Below, piece after piece: positions 1-8,060 of a stretch of 64,000 nt of DNA (position 1 is the stretch's first letter; each line of letters opens with the position of its first letter). This DNA comes from Aeromonas hydrophila subsp. hydrophila ATCC 7966. GTDB lineage: Bacteria > Pseudomonadota > Gammaproteobacteria > Enterobacterales > Aeromonadaceae. The position numbers and the translations under genes are program-made. The stretch covers positions 3,849,001 to 3,913,000 of the forward strand of contig NC_008570.1 of NCBI RefSeq assembly GCF_000014805.1, written 5' to 3'. The notes under the pieces were generated by a model that worked only from the letters and a program-made list of their open reading frames with translations, did not search any database and was not told the DNA's origin.

Positions 1-467
1 GCGGCGCGAGCGGAGAGGTTGTCGTTGTCCCCTACCTTGATTTCGGCAGTCGCCACCGCGTCGTTCTCGTTGATGACCGGGATGATGCGGTGATCGAGCA
101 GGGTCCGCAGGGTGTCGCGGGCATTGAGGTAACGCTCGCGATCTTCAAGATCGGCGCGGGTCAGCAGCATTTGACCGATGTGCAGCCCATAGAGGTTGAA
201 CAGATCCTGCCATACCCGGATCAGCTGGGTCTGGCCGACGGCCGCCAGCATCTGCTTGTTGGGCAGGGTTGGCGCCAATGGAGGGTGGCCCAGATGCTCA
301 CGGCCGGCCGCAATGGCCCCCGAGGTGACCACTACGACCCTGTGGCCGTGACGGTGCAAGGCTGCACACTGTCTGACCAGCTCGACCATGTGGGCACGAT
401 TGAGCTGGGAAGATCCCCCGGTGAGCACGCTGGTGCCCAGTTTGACGACTATGGTTCTGTTTTCCAT
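1..467 (-). CDS. proB: Glutamate 5-kinase, partial (3' end outside window)
   Basis: First step of proline synthesis: ATP-dependent phosphorylation of glutamate in the cytoplasm. About 155 N-terminal residues are visible, starting [13 protein letters not shown] with the amino-acid kinase phosphate-binding segment ([12 protein letters not shown]), followed by [12 protein letters not shown] and the later VINENDAVA and [10 protein letters not shown] segments that bind glutamate and nucleotide in this family. The C-terminal part, including any PUA domain, lies beyond base 1. The start at 467 sits 33 bases from the -10 of a good promoter. The order proB-crl-frsA-gpt matches enteric genomes, where proA follows proB; that gene is not visible here. 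Identity is secure. Confidence 0.96.
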   Translation of the reverse strand, partial: MENRTIVVKLGTSVLTGGSSQLNRAHMVELVRQCAALHRHGHRVVVVTSGAIAAGREHLGHPPLAPTLPNKQMLAAVGQTQLIRVWQDLFNLYGLHIGQMLLTRADLEDRERYLNARDTLRTLLDHRIIPVINENDAVATAEIKVGDNDNLSARA

Positions 468-499
468 GGGAGCAAAAAGGCTGAAATATAAGGAATCCC

Positions 500-528
500 T
501 TTATACCCACGGCCCTGTTGCCCTGCAA
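500..528 (-). promoter_or_regulatory. Probable sigma-70 promoter of proB
   Basis: On the minus strand TTGCAG (523-528) and TATAAA (500-505) are separated by exactly 17 bases, about 33 bases upstream of the proB start. Motif match only. Confidence 0.55.
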
Positions 529-586
529 GGCAATTAACACCAAGGCAGCTGCGGGTGCAGGCAAAGCGGAGCAAGCAGCAAAGAAA

Positions 587-619
587 CGCCCCGCCAGCCG
601 ATGGGTGGCTGGCGGGGCG
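587..619 (-). terminator. Rho-independent terminator after crl
   Basis: A long GC-rich inverted repeat (CCCCGCCAGCC arm) lies just after the crl stop and is followed on the minus strand by TTTCTTTG. It separates crl from proB. Confidence 0.75.
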
Positions 620-627
620 GCGGGTCA

Positions 628-1020
628 TCAGGCGGCGGTGACGGTCAGCTCGTTGGTGACCTGCTCGGCGGGAGCGAGCTGGCAACCAAGCTGGTGCAGC
701 TTGTCGCTGATGAGCTTGTAGAAGTGGTTGAGGGTACGCTCGACTTCAGCCTGATGCTTCTTGGGCAGCGGCTTGTTGAGCCACTCCCCTTCGGCGTTGT
801 AGAAGCCGACCTGATAGTGATAGCTGAAGCTGTGATCCTGCTGCTCCAGCACCAGCCACCAGCCCCAGAATTCCCGTTTGTCCGGCGCCGGCTTGGCGCT
901 GACACAGACGGAAAGGCAGTCGAAACGGTAACGCCCCTCTTCACACAGGTCCTCACGTAAATAGGGGCCAATCGCGGCAAACTGCCTCAGCAGTCGCTTG
1001 TAGGTCACTCTTTCTGACAT
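628..1020 (-). CDS. crl: Sigma factor-binding protein Crl
   Basis: Crl binds RpoS and favours its assembly with core RNA polymerase, raising expression of stationary-phase genes. The 130-residue product starts MSERVTYKRLLRQFAAIGPY and carries the aromatic FWGWWLVLEQQ segment and the DHSFSYHYQVGFYNAEGEW region typical of the family. An in-frame start exists seven codons upstream (1041), but 1020 is preceded at good spacing by GGGAGGTTAAC, so I prefer it. The gene lies between proB and frsA as in enterics, has its own terminator and is probably monocistronic. Confidence 0.93.
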   Translation of the reverse strand: MSERVTYKRLLRQFAAIGPYLREDLCEEGRYRFDCLSVCVSAKPAPDKREFWGWWLVLEQQDHSFSYHYQVGFYNAEGEWLNKPLPKKHQAEVERTLNHFYKLISDKLHQLGCQLAPAEQVTNELTVTAA

Positions 1021-1081
1021 GTTAACCTCCCTGTTGAACAAGCCACATCACCCTGGGATGACGTTATATTTTAGCGCTATA

Positions 1082-2350
1082 TCATGTACATAGGTGCTTC
1101 TTGAGCCAGTCGACCATCTCTTTCAACGCCTCGTCGTATACCTCCAGCAAGGGTTGTTTGTCGAACACCACCGCCTTGCCGTTACGGCTGGCGGACGCCA
1201 ATGCCCGGACATCCTGCTCGGGACAAATAAAATCTTTCTTGTGTCCAATACTCAATATCGGCACGGAAGTGCGAGTCCCCAGCAATCCCTGCGTCTTGAG
1301 TGAAAATACCTGGCACTTGGTACGCAGCGACTCCCACTGGGCCGCATCGGCCCCCAGCCGGTTGGCCAGCCCGTCCCGCATCATGCGCGGGCAGCGGGCA
1401 AACATCTCCTGATTGGTAAACACCTGATTGACGCCGGCGCCGATGCAGACCACGGTCCTGAGCTTGAACGGCTCGATGAAGGCGAGCCGTGCCGCCACAT
1501 TGCCCGCCAGGCGAAAGCCCACCATGGCGATGCGCTGGTGATCGACCCAGGCCACTTCGGACAGATGATTCAATACCGCCTGATGCAGCCGGCTGGTGTC
1601 CTGCACCAGCGGCCAGTGCTCGGCATAGCCGATGCCCGGCATATCGAGCGACAGCATGCCGATGCCGTTGGGCTCCAGGCACTTGAGATAGAAATTGAGG
1701 AAGTCGACCTGCAGCGAGTCGATGCCGCCGCTGACGATGACCAGGGGCACCGGCTTGTCGGTGGTCGGCAGGTGCAGGTAGCCCTGAATGTGCTTGCCGC
1801 GAAACGGCACCTGCAGCTCCTTGAGCGGCACCTTGAACAGGCGTCCCGCCTCGCGGTAGGCCATGTTGCCGAGCAGCTGGGCCTGATCCGCCAGCTCGTC
1901 ATTCTTCAGATGGGGATAGCTGGCGATGGAGTAGTAGCGCACCGCCTTGAGCAGGCTCTTCAGGGCCGCGGCCCGCTCGCCCTGTGCCACCAGCTCGCGA
2001 CCCCGGTTGAAGTAGCGGCCGGCCAGCTGGCTCCACTCATAGACCCAGTTGCCGGGCACATAACCCTTGATGGTATCCAGGAAGCGCTCGTGGGTACGCT
2101 CGCCCTCTCCCATGGCGATGCAGGCCAGGGTCTGCTCCACCTCGACCGGGTCCGCCCCCTGCCAGGCCCAGGTCGGCCGGCGCAGCAGACGATACCAGCG
2201 CGATGACATGGAACCGTCGATGAAGGTCTCGTCGACATTGTCATCCTGCTCCGCGACCGGGCTGGAATTGGAGACTTCAGAGGTCTCCAGCACCTTTTTT
2301 ACCCGGGTAAAGAGCTTCTCGGTCAGGTTAAGGTCGTCGTTCAAGTCCAA
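1082..2350 (-). CDS. frsA: FrsA/YafA-type alpha/beta-hydrolase, start region possibly frameshifted
   Basis: A 422-residue homologue of E. coli FrsA (YafA), an alpha/beta-hydrolase fold esterase reported to bind EIIA-Glc and influence fermentation versus respiration. The segments SRWYRLLRRPTWAWQGADP, GNWVYEWSQLAGRYF, YSIASYPHLKNDELADQAQ and LSLDMPGIGYAEHW align by eye with the enteric protein. The only usable in-frame start is a TTG at 2350 with no ribosome-binding site. An ATG at 2363 opens a different frame (MSNSFGLERR, then stop). Removing one A from the AAA at 2349-2351 would join that ATG to the FrsA frame. This is either a sequence error or a real mutation. The body of the gene is intact. 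Confidence 0.88.
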   Translation of the reverse strand: MDLNDDLNLTEKLFTRVKKVLETSEVSNSSPVAEQDDNVDETFIDGSMSSRWYRLLRRPTWAWQGADPVEVEQTLACIAMGEGERTHERFLDTIKGYVPGNWVYEWSQLAGRYFNRGRELVAQGERAAALKSLLKAVRYYSIASYPHLKNDELADQAQLLGNMAYREAGRLFKVPLKELQVPFRGKHIQGYLHLPTTDKPVPLVIVSGGIDSLQVDFLNFYLKCLEPNGIGMLSLDMPGIGYAEHWPLVQDTSRLHQAVLNHLSEVAWVDHQRIAMVGFRLAGNVAARLAFIEPFKLRTVVCIGAGVNQVFTNQEMFARCPRMMRDGLANRLGADAAQWESLRTKCQVFSLKTQGLLGTRTSVPILSIGHKKDFICPEQDVRALASASRNGKAVVFDKQPLLEVYDEALKEMVDWLKKHLCT

Positions 2351-2422
2351 AGCTATTACTCATACTGTCATGCAATGGCTCCATCTTAACCACTTTTCCC
2401 GCCCGGCAGCCAGTTGCACCAC

Positions 2423-2452
2423 AAAAAAACAGGGCTCCATATAGGAGCCCTG
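2423..2452 (-). terminator. Terminator after gpt
   Basis: A CAGGGCTCC/GGAGCCCTG hairpin with a five-base loop is followed on the minus strand by seven T. It ends gpt transcription before frsA. Confidence 0.85.
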
Positions 2453-2469
2453 TGAAGCTGATTCGCTGC

Positions 2470-2937
2470 TTACTCTTCGTCGCAGATCGGCGTGGCAAAC
2501 TCCAGCGCCATATCCCACGGCTGTTCGATCCAGGTGTCCTGCGGGATGGCGACTTCGAAGTCATCCAGCAGTTGCTCACCCATCGGCTTGGCGAAGATCG
2601 CAATGAACTTGGCCTTGGGGTAGAGCTCGCGGATCGCCTTGGCGGTGGTGCCAGTGTCCACCAGGTCTTCCACCACCAGCCAACCTTCGCCGTCACCCGC
2701 AGTGGTGGCGGCCTTCACCACCACCAGATCACGCTGGTTGTTGTGGTCATAGCTGGAGATGCAGAGGGTTTCGACGTTGCGGATGCCAAGTTCACGCGCC
2801 ATCAGTGCAGCCGGTACCAGGCCACCGCGGCTGACCGCGATGATCCCTTTCCACTGGCTGACGGGCAGTTGACGACGGGCCAGACGGCGCGCTTCACGTT
2901 GCAGGTTGTCCCACGACACATAAAACTTTTTCGGCAT
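2470..2937 (-). CDS. gpt: Xanthine-guanine phosphoribosyltransferase
   Basis: Salvages guanine, xanthine and hypoxanthine to their nucleotides using PRPP at the inner face of the membrane. The 155-residue length equals the usual enteric size. The PRPP-binding motif [12 protein letters not shown] is intact, with the earlier [21 protein letters not shown] loop and the base-binding [26 protein letters not shown] tail. The gene has its own downstream terminator and a long upstream spacer with a PurR-like palindrome, which would suit purine-responsive control. Identity is very secure; the start is the first ATG, with only a weak Shine-Dalgarno sequence. Confidence 0.97.
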   Translation of the reverse strand: MPKKFYVSWDNLQREARRLARRQLPVSQWKGIIAVSRGGLVPAALMARELGIRNVETLCISSYDHNNQRDLVVVKAATTAGDGEGWLVVEDLVDTGTTAKAIRELYPKAKFIAIFAKPMGEQLLDDFEVAIPQDTWIEQPWDMALEFATPICDEE

Positions 2938-3373
2938 ACTATCGATCTCAACGAGTTATAAAAACAATCACTTAAGACTTGAAAACCCGTGCAGACGCAC
3001 GTGATTTCGTTAATGCTGACGGCCCTTTTTCCCAAATTCGGCTTGCACCGCGGCCGCCTCGGGAGAAGACCCTCGGCAGCGAAAACAGATGCAATGGAAG
3101 CAGGATGGGCAGAGCTGGCGGTCATGTCACAGAGAGGGCAGGACCGCAGACAGGCTGTTGGGCGGGCATGATACCATCGTTTGCGGATAAATTGACTGGC
3201 AAACGTATGCGAAATGCAGGAAAAAAATCGAATCAAGTCCGGCTGACTCCCTCTTTTTCCCTCTCCCGGGCGACGCTCGCCGAGCAGCAGATAAAAAAAT
3301 AGCAGGGGGGAGGATGGATTCCTCACTCGCCTGCTGTTTTCGATCTGCCTGTCAGCCTGGCCGGCAACCAGCC
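2938..3373. other. Non-coding leader/spacer upstream of gpt
   Basis: 436 bases with no credible gene. Near gpt the minus strand offers a weak TATAAC -10 (around 2955-2960). Farther up, a TATCAT (3168-3173) lies close to the PurR-like palindrome at 3197-3212. If transcription starts near 3160, gpt has a leader of about 220 bases. Confidence 0.5.
3197..3212. promoter_or_regulatory. PurR-like (LacI-family) palindrome
   Basis: TGGCAAACGTATGCGA matches the 16-base PurR consensus ACGCAAACGTTTGCGT at 12 positions, including the central AAACGT. A second weaker half-match (GCAAACGATGG on the minus strand) lies about ten bases nearer to gpt. It could regulate gpt, about 260 bases away. Motif evidence only. 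Confidence 0.35.
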
Positions 3374-3463
3374 TTAACGGCGGCTGGCGTAGGGGTTCGG
3401 ATAGTTGAAACCCTGGGTATAAAGAGACTGGGCGAACCAATAGGTTGAATTGCTGCCTGACAT
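3374..3463 (-). CDS. Small ORF, 29 residues, function unknown
   Basis: A short ORF preceded by CAGGAG six bases before the second of two adjacent ATG codons (3463; the first is 3466). The peptide begins MSGSNSTYWFAQSLYTQG and ends NYPNPYASRR: hydrophilic, rich in Tyr, Phe and Asn, with a basic end and no clear membrane helix. It lies about 185 bases from a perfect CRP palindrome and diverges from pepD. I do not recognise the family. The Shine-Dalgarno sequence and placement favour a real gene, but length alone cannot prove it. Confidence 0.45.
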   Translation of the reverse strand: MSGSNSTYWFAQSLYTQGFNYPNPYASRR

Positions 3464-3508
3464 CATAAACTCCTGATTGCTTAACAAGTTACGTACCTTA
3501 ATGCGGGT

Positions 3509-3580
3509 TCAGATCCTTGAACGGACACTCGGTTCCATGGAGGCGCACTTGCTTTGCTTCGGTTCCCTGGAGGCATTCAT
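3509..3580 (-). CDS. Possible 23-residue leader peptide with internal repeat
   Basis: An ATG with AGGA five bases upstream opens a 23-codon frame ending 45 bases before the 29-residue ORF. It contains two direct repeats 30 bases apart (3530-3544 and 3560-3574, CGGTTCC[A/C]TGGAGGC on the plus strand), so the peptide repeats an AS[R/M]EP core at a ten-residue period. It may be an upstream leader ORF or chance. Confidence 0.2.
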   Translation of the reverse strand: MNASREPKQSKCASMEPSVRSRI

Positions 3581-3647
3581 CGTCATCCTGACGGGTGGCG
3601 AACCACGGTCGTTAATTTACCAGCCGGCGCCATAAACTCAATATTTT

Positions 3648-3663
3648 TGTGATGCGAGTCACA
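3648..3663. promoter_or_regulatory. CRP site with perfect TGTGA-N6-TCACA
   Basis: TGTGATGCGAGTCACA has both consensus half-sites and extends symmetrically as TTTGTGA...TCACAAA. It lies roughly midway between the divergent small ORF (start 3463) and pepD (start 3857), so either or both could be cAMP-CRP controlled. Confidence 0.7.
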
Positions 3664-3856
3664 AATTTTCTTTTGTGCTGGTTCGTTTCGTCCATACCGG
3701 AGCTGTACGCTGCCATTCCCCCGCTTGCCAGCACAAGCCGCCCGCAATTTGCGCTGATCGCTCACATTTTTGTGTGATTGACTGTATTATCGTTATCCTC
3801 TTGCTCGCCCCGCTACCGGGGCCCTGTCATCTTCCGTGCTGGTAAGGAGTCCCGAC

Positions 3857-5308
3857 GTGGCACAGCTTAGTTCTCTCTCTCCCAAACTGATTTGGCATTT
3901 CTTCGAACAGATCTGCTCCATCCCCCACCCTTCCAAGCACGAAGCCCAGCTGAGCGCCTGGATCGTCCAATGGGCACAAGGGGAAGGTCTGGCGGTCAAG
4001 CAAGATGCCGTCGGCAACATCATCATCAAGAAACCGGCCACGCCGGGGATGGAAAACCGCAAGGCCGTGGTGCTGCAGGCGCACATCGACATGGTGCCGC
4101 AGGCCAACGCCGACACCCAGCACGACTTCACCAAGGATCCCATCGATGCCTACATCGACGGTGAATGGGTCACTGCCCGCGGCACCACTCTGGGCGCCGA
4201 CAACGGCATGGGCATGGCTGGCTGCCTGGCCGTGCTGGCCGACAAGACCATCAAGCACGGTCCGCTGGAAGTGCTGCTGACCACCGACGAAGAGACCGGC
4301 ATGACCGGCGCCTTCGGTCTGGAAGCGGGCTGGCTGGAAGGCGAGATCCTGCTCAACACCGACTCCGAAGAGGATGGCGAGGTCTACATGGGCTGCGCCG
4401 GCGGGGTGGATGCCAATATCCGCTTCCCGCTGGAGCTGGTTGCCGCCACCGAGGGTGAAGGTTTCGAGCTGCAGGTCAAGGGCCTGCGCGGCGGTCACTC
4501 CGGGGTCGACATCCATCGCGGCCGCGGCAACGCCAACAAGCTGCTGGTGCGTCTGCTCAAGGCCGCCGAGCCGCTGGGCGTGCGTCTGGCCGAGATCCAT
4601 GGCGGCACCCTGCGCAACGCCATCCCGCGCGAGGCCCGTGCCAAGCTGCTGGTGCCCGCCGCCAGCGTCAACGAATTCAAGGCCCTGGTTGACCGTTATA
4701 CCGGCATCTACCAGAGCGAGCTCGCCGCCACCGAAGCCAACCTGACCGTGCTGCTCACCACCCAGGAAAAACCGGCCCAGCTGATGAGCGAGTCCCTGCA
4801 GGCCCGCCTGCTGGACTCCCTGATGGCCTGCCCGAACGGCGTCATCCGCATGAGCGATGCCATCCCGGGCGTGACCGAGACCTCCACCAACCTGGGGGTC
4901 ATCAAGACCCAGGATGGCGAAGTGTACGTACAGTGCCTGATCCGCTCCCTGATCGACTCCGGTCGCGAGAGCGTCGAACAGATGACCCGCTCCCTGTTCA
5001 ATCTGGCTGGCGCCAGCTGCGAGTTTACCGGCGCCTACCCGGGCTGGGCACCGAACGTGGACTCCCCGGTAATGGCGCTGGTGCGCAACAGCTACCAGAC
5101 CCTGTTCGGCGAGATGCCGAACGTCATGGTGATCCACGCCGGCCTCGAGTGCGGTCTGTTCAAGAGCGCCTACCCGGAGTGGGACATGGTCTCCTTCGGC
5201 CCGACCATCCGCGGCGCCCACGCCCCGGGCGAGAAGGTACACATCCCGGCAGTAGAGCGGTTCTGGCAACTGCTGGTTCACGTGCTGGAACAGATCCCGG
5301 CCAAATAA
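3857..5308 (+). CDS. pepD: Aminoacyl-histidine dipeptidase (peptidase D)
   Basis: M20 family zinc dipeptidase of the cytoplasm that cleaves Xaa-His dipeptides such as carnosine and other dipeptides. The 483 residues match the enteric enzyme in length. Metal and catalytic segments are intact: LQAHIDMVPQ, TLGADNGMGMAG, LTTDEETGMTGAFGL, LLNTDSEEDGEVYMGCAGG, and near the C-terminus IHAGLECGLFKSAYPEWDMVSFGP. The GTG at 3857 is chosen because AAGGAG stands seven bases before it; a GTG seven codons upstream would place that ribosome site inside the gene. It has a terminator directly after the stop and a CRP site about 200 bases upstream. Confidence 0.96.
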   Translation: MAQLSSLSPKLIWHFFEQICSIPHPSKHEAQLSAWIVQWAQGEGLAVKQDAVGNIIIKKPATPGMENRKAVVLQAHIDMVPQANADTQHDFTKDPIDAYIDGEWVTARGTTLGADNGMGMAGCLAVLADKTIKHGPLEVLLTTDEETGMTGAFGLEAGWLEGEILLNTDSEEDGEVYMGCAGGVDANIRFPLELVAATEGEGFELQVKGLRGGHSGVDIHRGRGNANKLLVRLLKAAEPLGVRLAEIHGGTLRNAIPREARAKLLVPAASVNEFKALVDRYTGIYQSELAATEANLTVLLTTQEKPAQLMSESLQARLLDSLMACPNGVIRMSDAIPGVTETSTNLGVIKTQDGEVYVQCLIRSLIDSGRESVEQMTRSLFNLAGASCEFTGAYPGWAPNVDSPVMALVRNSYQTLFGEMPNVMVIHAGLECGLFKSAYPEWDMVSFGPTIRGAHAPGEKVHIPAVERFWQLLVHVLEQIPAK

Positions 5309-5340
5309 GCCCGCAGGTCAAGGCCGACCGGCCACACCAC

Positions 5341-5370
5341 ATACCCCGCCAGGTGCGGGGTATTTTTTTG
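5341..5370 (+). terminator. Terminator of pepD
   Basis: ATACCCCGC/GCGGGGTAT stem followed by seven T. Confidence 0.9.
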
Positions 5371-5562
5371 CCTGCTCCCGCCAGCCCTTGGCATGTTTTC
5401 CCTCGAAACCGCCGGACGGCTCTGCCGCCCCCATCCGAGGCTCAGCCAGACCCGTCAACCAGACCACGGGTATCAATCTGAGAGCCTGCTGAAACCGTCT
5501 CCATAAGCAACCTTGGATTTGAAAACCCTTTCTATGATTTATGTAAATTTACAACACAAAAA

Positions 5563-5613
5563 GTTGATCCAGCTCACAGAAGGCCATAGGATCAAAGCGT
5601 GACCCAGGTCACA
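5563..5613. promoter_or_regulatory. Two tandem CRP-like palindromes
   Basis: GTTGATCCAGCTCACA (5563-5578) and CGTGACCCAGGTCACA (5598-5613) each keep TGA(T/C)C on the left and TCACA on the right. Their centres are 35 bases apart, upstream of the 39-residue ORF at 5650. The 341-base gap 5309-5649 holds nothing else apart from the pepD terminator. Confidence 0.5.
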
Positions 5614-5649
5614 GATAACAAATCAACGACAGAGCAATGAGGTGAATAT

Positions 5650-5769
5650 ATGTTTGAGAATCTGGCAGTTCTGTTCCACCTGAAGGGTGTAACCAGCAAG
5701 AAAGGCGTCGTAGAGAAAGATACCTATGCGCCGGCAACCCGCAACTACTACTTCCGCTATGGCGCCTGA
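5650..5769 (+). CDS. Small ORF, 39 residues, function unknown
   Basis: Begins MFENLAVLFHLKGV and ends RNYYFRYGA. GAGGTG lies at good spacing before the ATG, two CRP-like palindromes lie upstream and a terminator (5925-5948) lies downstream, so the unit has the parts of a monocistronic gene. The N-terminal 13 residues could form an amphipathic helix; the tail is basic and aromatic, loosely like that of the 29-residue ORF on the other side of pepD. I do not recognise the family and assign no function. Confidence 0.55.
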   Translation: MFENLAVLFHLKGVTSKKGVVEKDTYAPATRNYYFRYGA

Positions 5770-5924
5770 TGCCGCCAGCGGGCAATTTCGTGAAAGCGTG
5801 ATCGAACATTCAAGTAGTAAAATTACAAAAAACAGCAATCCACACAGCAGCCATCCCCTTGCGGGGGAGCTGTCCTGCCCTGGCCAGATGTTCCACGGCC
5901 AAACCTGAACTCCAACCATGAAGA

Positions 5925-5948
5925 TGGGGCCCGCAGGCCCCATTTTTT
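5925..5948 (+). terminator. Terminator downstream of the 39-residue ORF
   Basis: TGGGGCC/GGCCCCA stem, four-base loop, then TTTTTT. Confidence 0.85.
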
Positions 5949-5993
5949 ATTCGCTGTTTCCCGTGCCATCTTGCTGCGATGCGGGCACCGGCA

Positions 5994-6995
5994 TCATACC
6001 GCCTTTCCCAGGGGGATGACCTCGGCCAGCGGCAACGGCGTGTGGCAGGCCACCTGATGATCGGCCCCGTCACACGGCTGCAGGCTCGGCGCCTTGGTGC
6101 GGCACAGCTCGCTGGCGTAAGGGCAGCGCTGATGAAAGTGGCAGCCGCTCGGCGGCGAAATGGGAGACGGCACATCCCCCGTCAGCAGGATGCGCTGGCT
6201 GCGCCGACGCGGGTCCGGCACCGGAATGGCCGAAATCAGCGCCTGGGTATAGGGGTGGCGGGGCGCCAGATAGAGCGACTGGGCCTCGGCCAGCTCGACG
6301 ATCCTGCCCAGATACATCACCGCAATCCGATCCGAGATGTGCTTGACCACCGACAGGTCGTGGGCGATGAAGATGATGGCGAGGTTCATCTCCCGCTGCA
6401 GGGTGAGCAGCAGGTTGACGATCTGGGATTGCACCGACACATCCAGCGCCGACACCGCCTCGTCACAGACCAGCAGCTTGGGCTTGAGGGCGATGGCCCG
6501 GGCGATGCCGATGCGCTGGCGCTGGCCGCCAGAAAACTCATGGGGATAACGATCCACCGCACTGCCGGGCAGCCCCACCTTCTCCAGCAGCTCCTGCACC
6601 CAGACACGCCGCTGTTCGGCGTTGCCCTTGCCGTGGATGACGAAGGGCTCCTCCAGGATCTGCCCCACCGTGTGGCGGCTGTTGAGGGATTCCGCAGGAT
6701 CTTGAAACACGATCTGCATCTCCTGGCGCAAAGATCGCATCTCCTTGGGCCGGAGGTGGGTGATGTCGCGCCCCTCGAAGGTGATGGTGCCGGCGGTCGG
6801 CTCGAACAGCTTGAGCAGGGTGCGCCCCAGGGTCGACTTGCCGCAGCCGGACTCGCCCACCAGCCCCAGCGTCTCCCCCTGCTTGAGATCGAAGCTGATG
6901 CCGTCCACCGCGTAGACATGGTACTTCTTGCGCAACAAGCCACCGCCCAGCTGGAAGTGCTGCTTCACGTCGCGCACCGATAAAAGCGTCTTCAT
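5994..6995 (-). CDS. Peptide ABC transporter ATP-binding protein (OppF/DppF type)
   Basis: The second ATPase of a five-gene peptide importer, acting at the inner face of the membrane. Its 333 residues carry Walker A GESGCGKS (about residue 48), signature FSGGQRQR, Walker [13 protein letters not shown] and the switch histidine in IIFIAHD. A C-terminal oligopeptide-transporter extension with a cysteine cluster ([21 protein letters not shown]) is typical of OppD/OppF proteins and may hold an Fe-S cluster. The ATG overlaps the stop of the upstream ATPase gene (ATGA), showing translational coupling. It is the last gene of the operon. Confidence 0.93.
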   Translation of the reverse strand: MKTLLSVRDVKQHFQLGGGLLRKKYHVYAVDGISFDLKQGETLGLVGESGCGKSTLGRTLLKLFEPTAGTITFEGRDITHLRPKEMRSLRQEMQIVFQDPAESLNSRHTVGQILEEPFVIHGKGNAEQRRVWVQELLEKVGLPGSAVDRYPHEFSGGQRQRIGIARAIALKPKLLVCDEAVSALDVSVQSQIVNLLLTLQREMNLAIIFIAHDLSVVKHISDRIAVMYLGRIVELAEAQSLYLAPRHPYTQALISAIPVPDPRRRSQRILLTGDVPSPISPPSGCHFHQRCPYASELCRTKAPSLQPCDGADHQVACHTPLPLAEVIPLGKAV

Positions 6996-8035
6996 ACGGC
7001 TAGCTCCCTCCAGTGGTGGCAGGCCACCCCATGCCGCTCGGCGAGCTGCTCAGTGGCCGGAATGGCGCTCACGCAGATCTCGGTGGCATGGGGGCAACGG
7101 TTGGAGAAACGGCATCCGGCCGGCATCTCGTGCAGGGCGGGCACCTGCCCCTTGATGGTCTTGAGCAGGCTCTTGGGCTCATCCTCGAGCCGCGGGATCG
7201 AGCTCATCAGACCATGAGTATAGGGATGGCGCGGGTGGTCAAACAGCTCGAACACATCGGCCTGCTCCACCGCCCGGCCGGCATACATCACCACCACCTC
7301 GTCGCACAGCTCCGCCACCCCCCCGAGATCATGGGTGATGAAGATGATGGCCATACCGGTCTGGGCCTGCAGCTCCTTCATCAGCTCCAGGATCTGGGCC
7401 TGAATGGTCACATCGAGCGCCGTGGTCGGCTCGTCGCAGATGAGCAGCGCCGGCTCGCAGGCGAGCGCCATGGCGATCATCACCCGCTGGCGCATGCCGC
7501 CGGAGAGGTTGTGGGGATAGACGGCAAAGCGCTGGGCGGGCTCGGGGATCCCCACCTTCTGCAGCATGGCGATGGCCGCCTCCCTGCGCTGGGCCTTGCT
7601 GTAGTCGGGGCGGTGGAGGCGAAACACCTCCATCAGCTGATCGCCGACCGTCTGCACCGGGTTGAGCGCCGTCATCGGCTCCTGAAAGATCATCGAGATG
7701 CGGTTGCCGCGCACCTTGTACATCTGATCCGGCGCAAGCGACAGCAGCTCCTCCCCCTGAAAGCGAATGGAGCCTCCTACCACCTGGCCATGGGGCTTGG
7801 GCAGCAGCCCCATGATGGCGAGCGAGGTGACGCTCTTGCCGCAGCCGGACTCGCCGACCACCCCCAGCGTCTGACCGGGGGCCACCTGGAAGCTGACTCC
7901 GTCGAGCACCTTGATCTTGCCGTCATCGACGGCAAACTCCACCGCCAGATCGCGCACCTCCAGAATGGGGGCCTTGCTCTGGCCATCCTTCCCATGCTCC
8001 CGGACACCGGGGTGAGGAGCCTGTGTGTTGGACAT
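6992..8035 (-). CDS. Peptide ABC transporter ATP-binding protein (OppD/DppD type)
   Basis: First ATPase of the importer, 347 residues. Walker [10 protein letters not shown]-loop [11 protein letters not shown], signature LSGGMRQR, Walker [13 protein letters not shown] and the C-terminal Cys-containing oligopeptide extension ([15 protein letters not shown]) are complete. The start at 8035 ([10 protein letters not shown]) has AGGGAG at suitable spacing; upstream in-frame starts (8059, 8074) overlap the preceding gene and have no such site. In E. coli YejF these two ATPases are one fused protein; here they are separate. Confidence 0.92.
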   Translation of the reverse strand: MSNTQAPHPGVREHGKDGQSKAPILEVRDLAVEFAVDDGKIKVLDGVSFQVAPGQTLGVVGESGCGKSVTSLAIMGLLPKPHGQVVGGSIRFQGEELLSLAPDQMYKVRGNRISMIFQEPMTALNPVQTVGDQLMEVFRLHRPDYSKAQRREAAIAMLQKVGIPEPAQRFAVYPHNLSGGMRQRVMIAMALACEPALLICDEPTTALDVTIQAQILELMKELQAQTGMAIIFITHDLGGVAELCDEVVVMYAGRAVEQADVFELFDHPRHPYTHGLMSSIPRLEDEPKSLLKTIKGQVPALHEMPAGCRFSNRCPHATEICVSAIPATEQLAERHGVACHHWRELAV

Positions 8036-8060
8036 GACTGCTGCTCCCTTCTGCGCCATA

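Noticed and set aside
3827..5281. 484-codon open frame antisense to pepD
   Set aside because: Shadow of pepD; no family resemblance.
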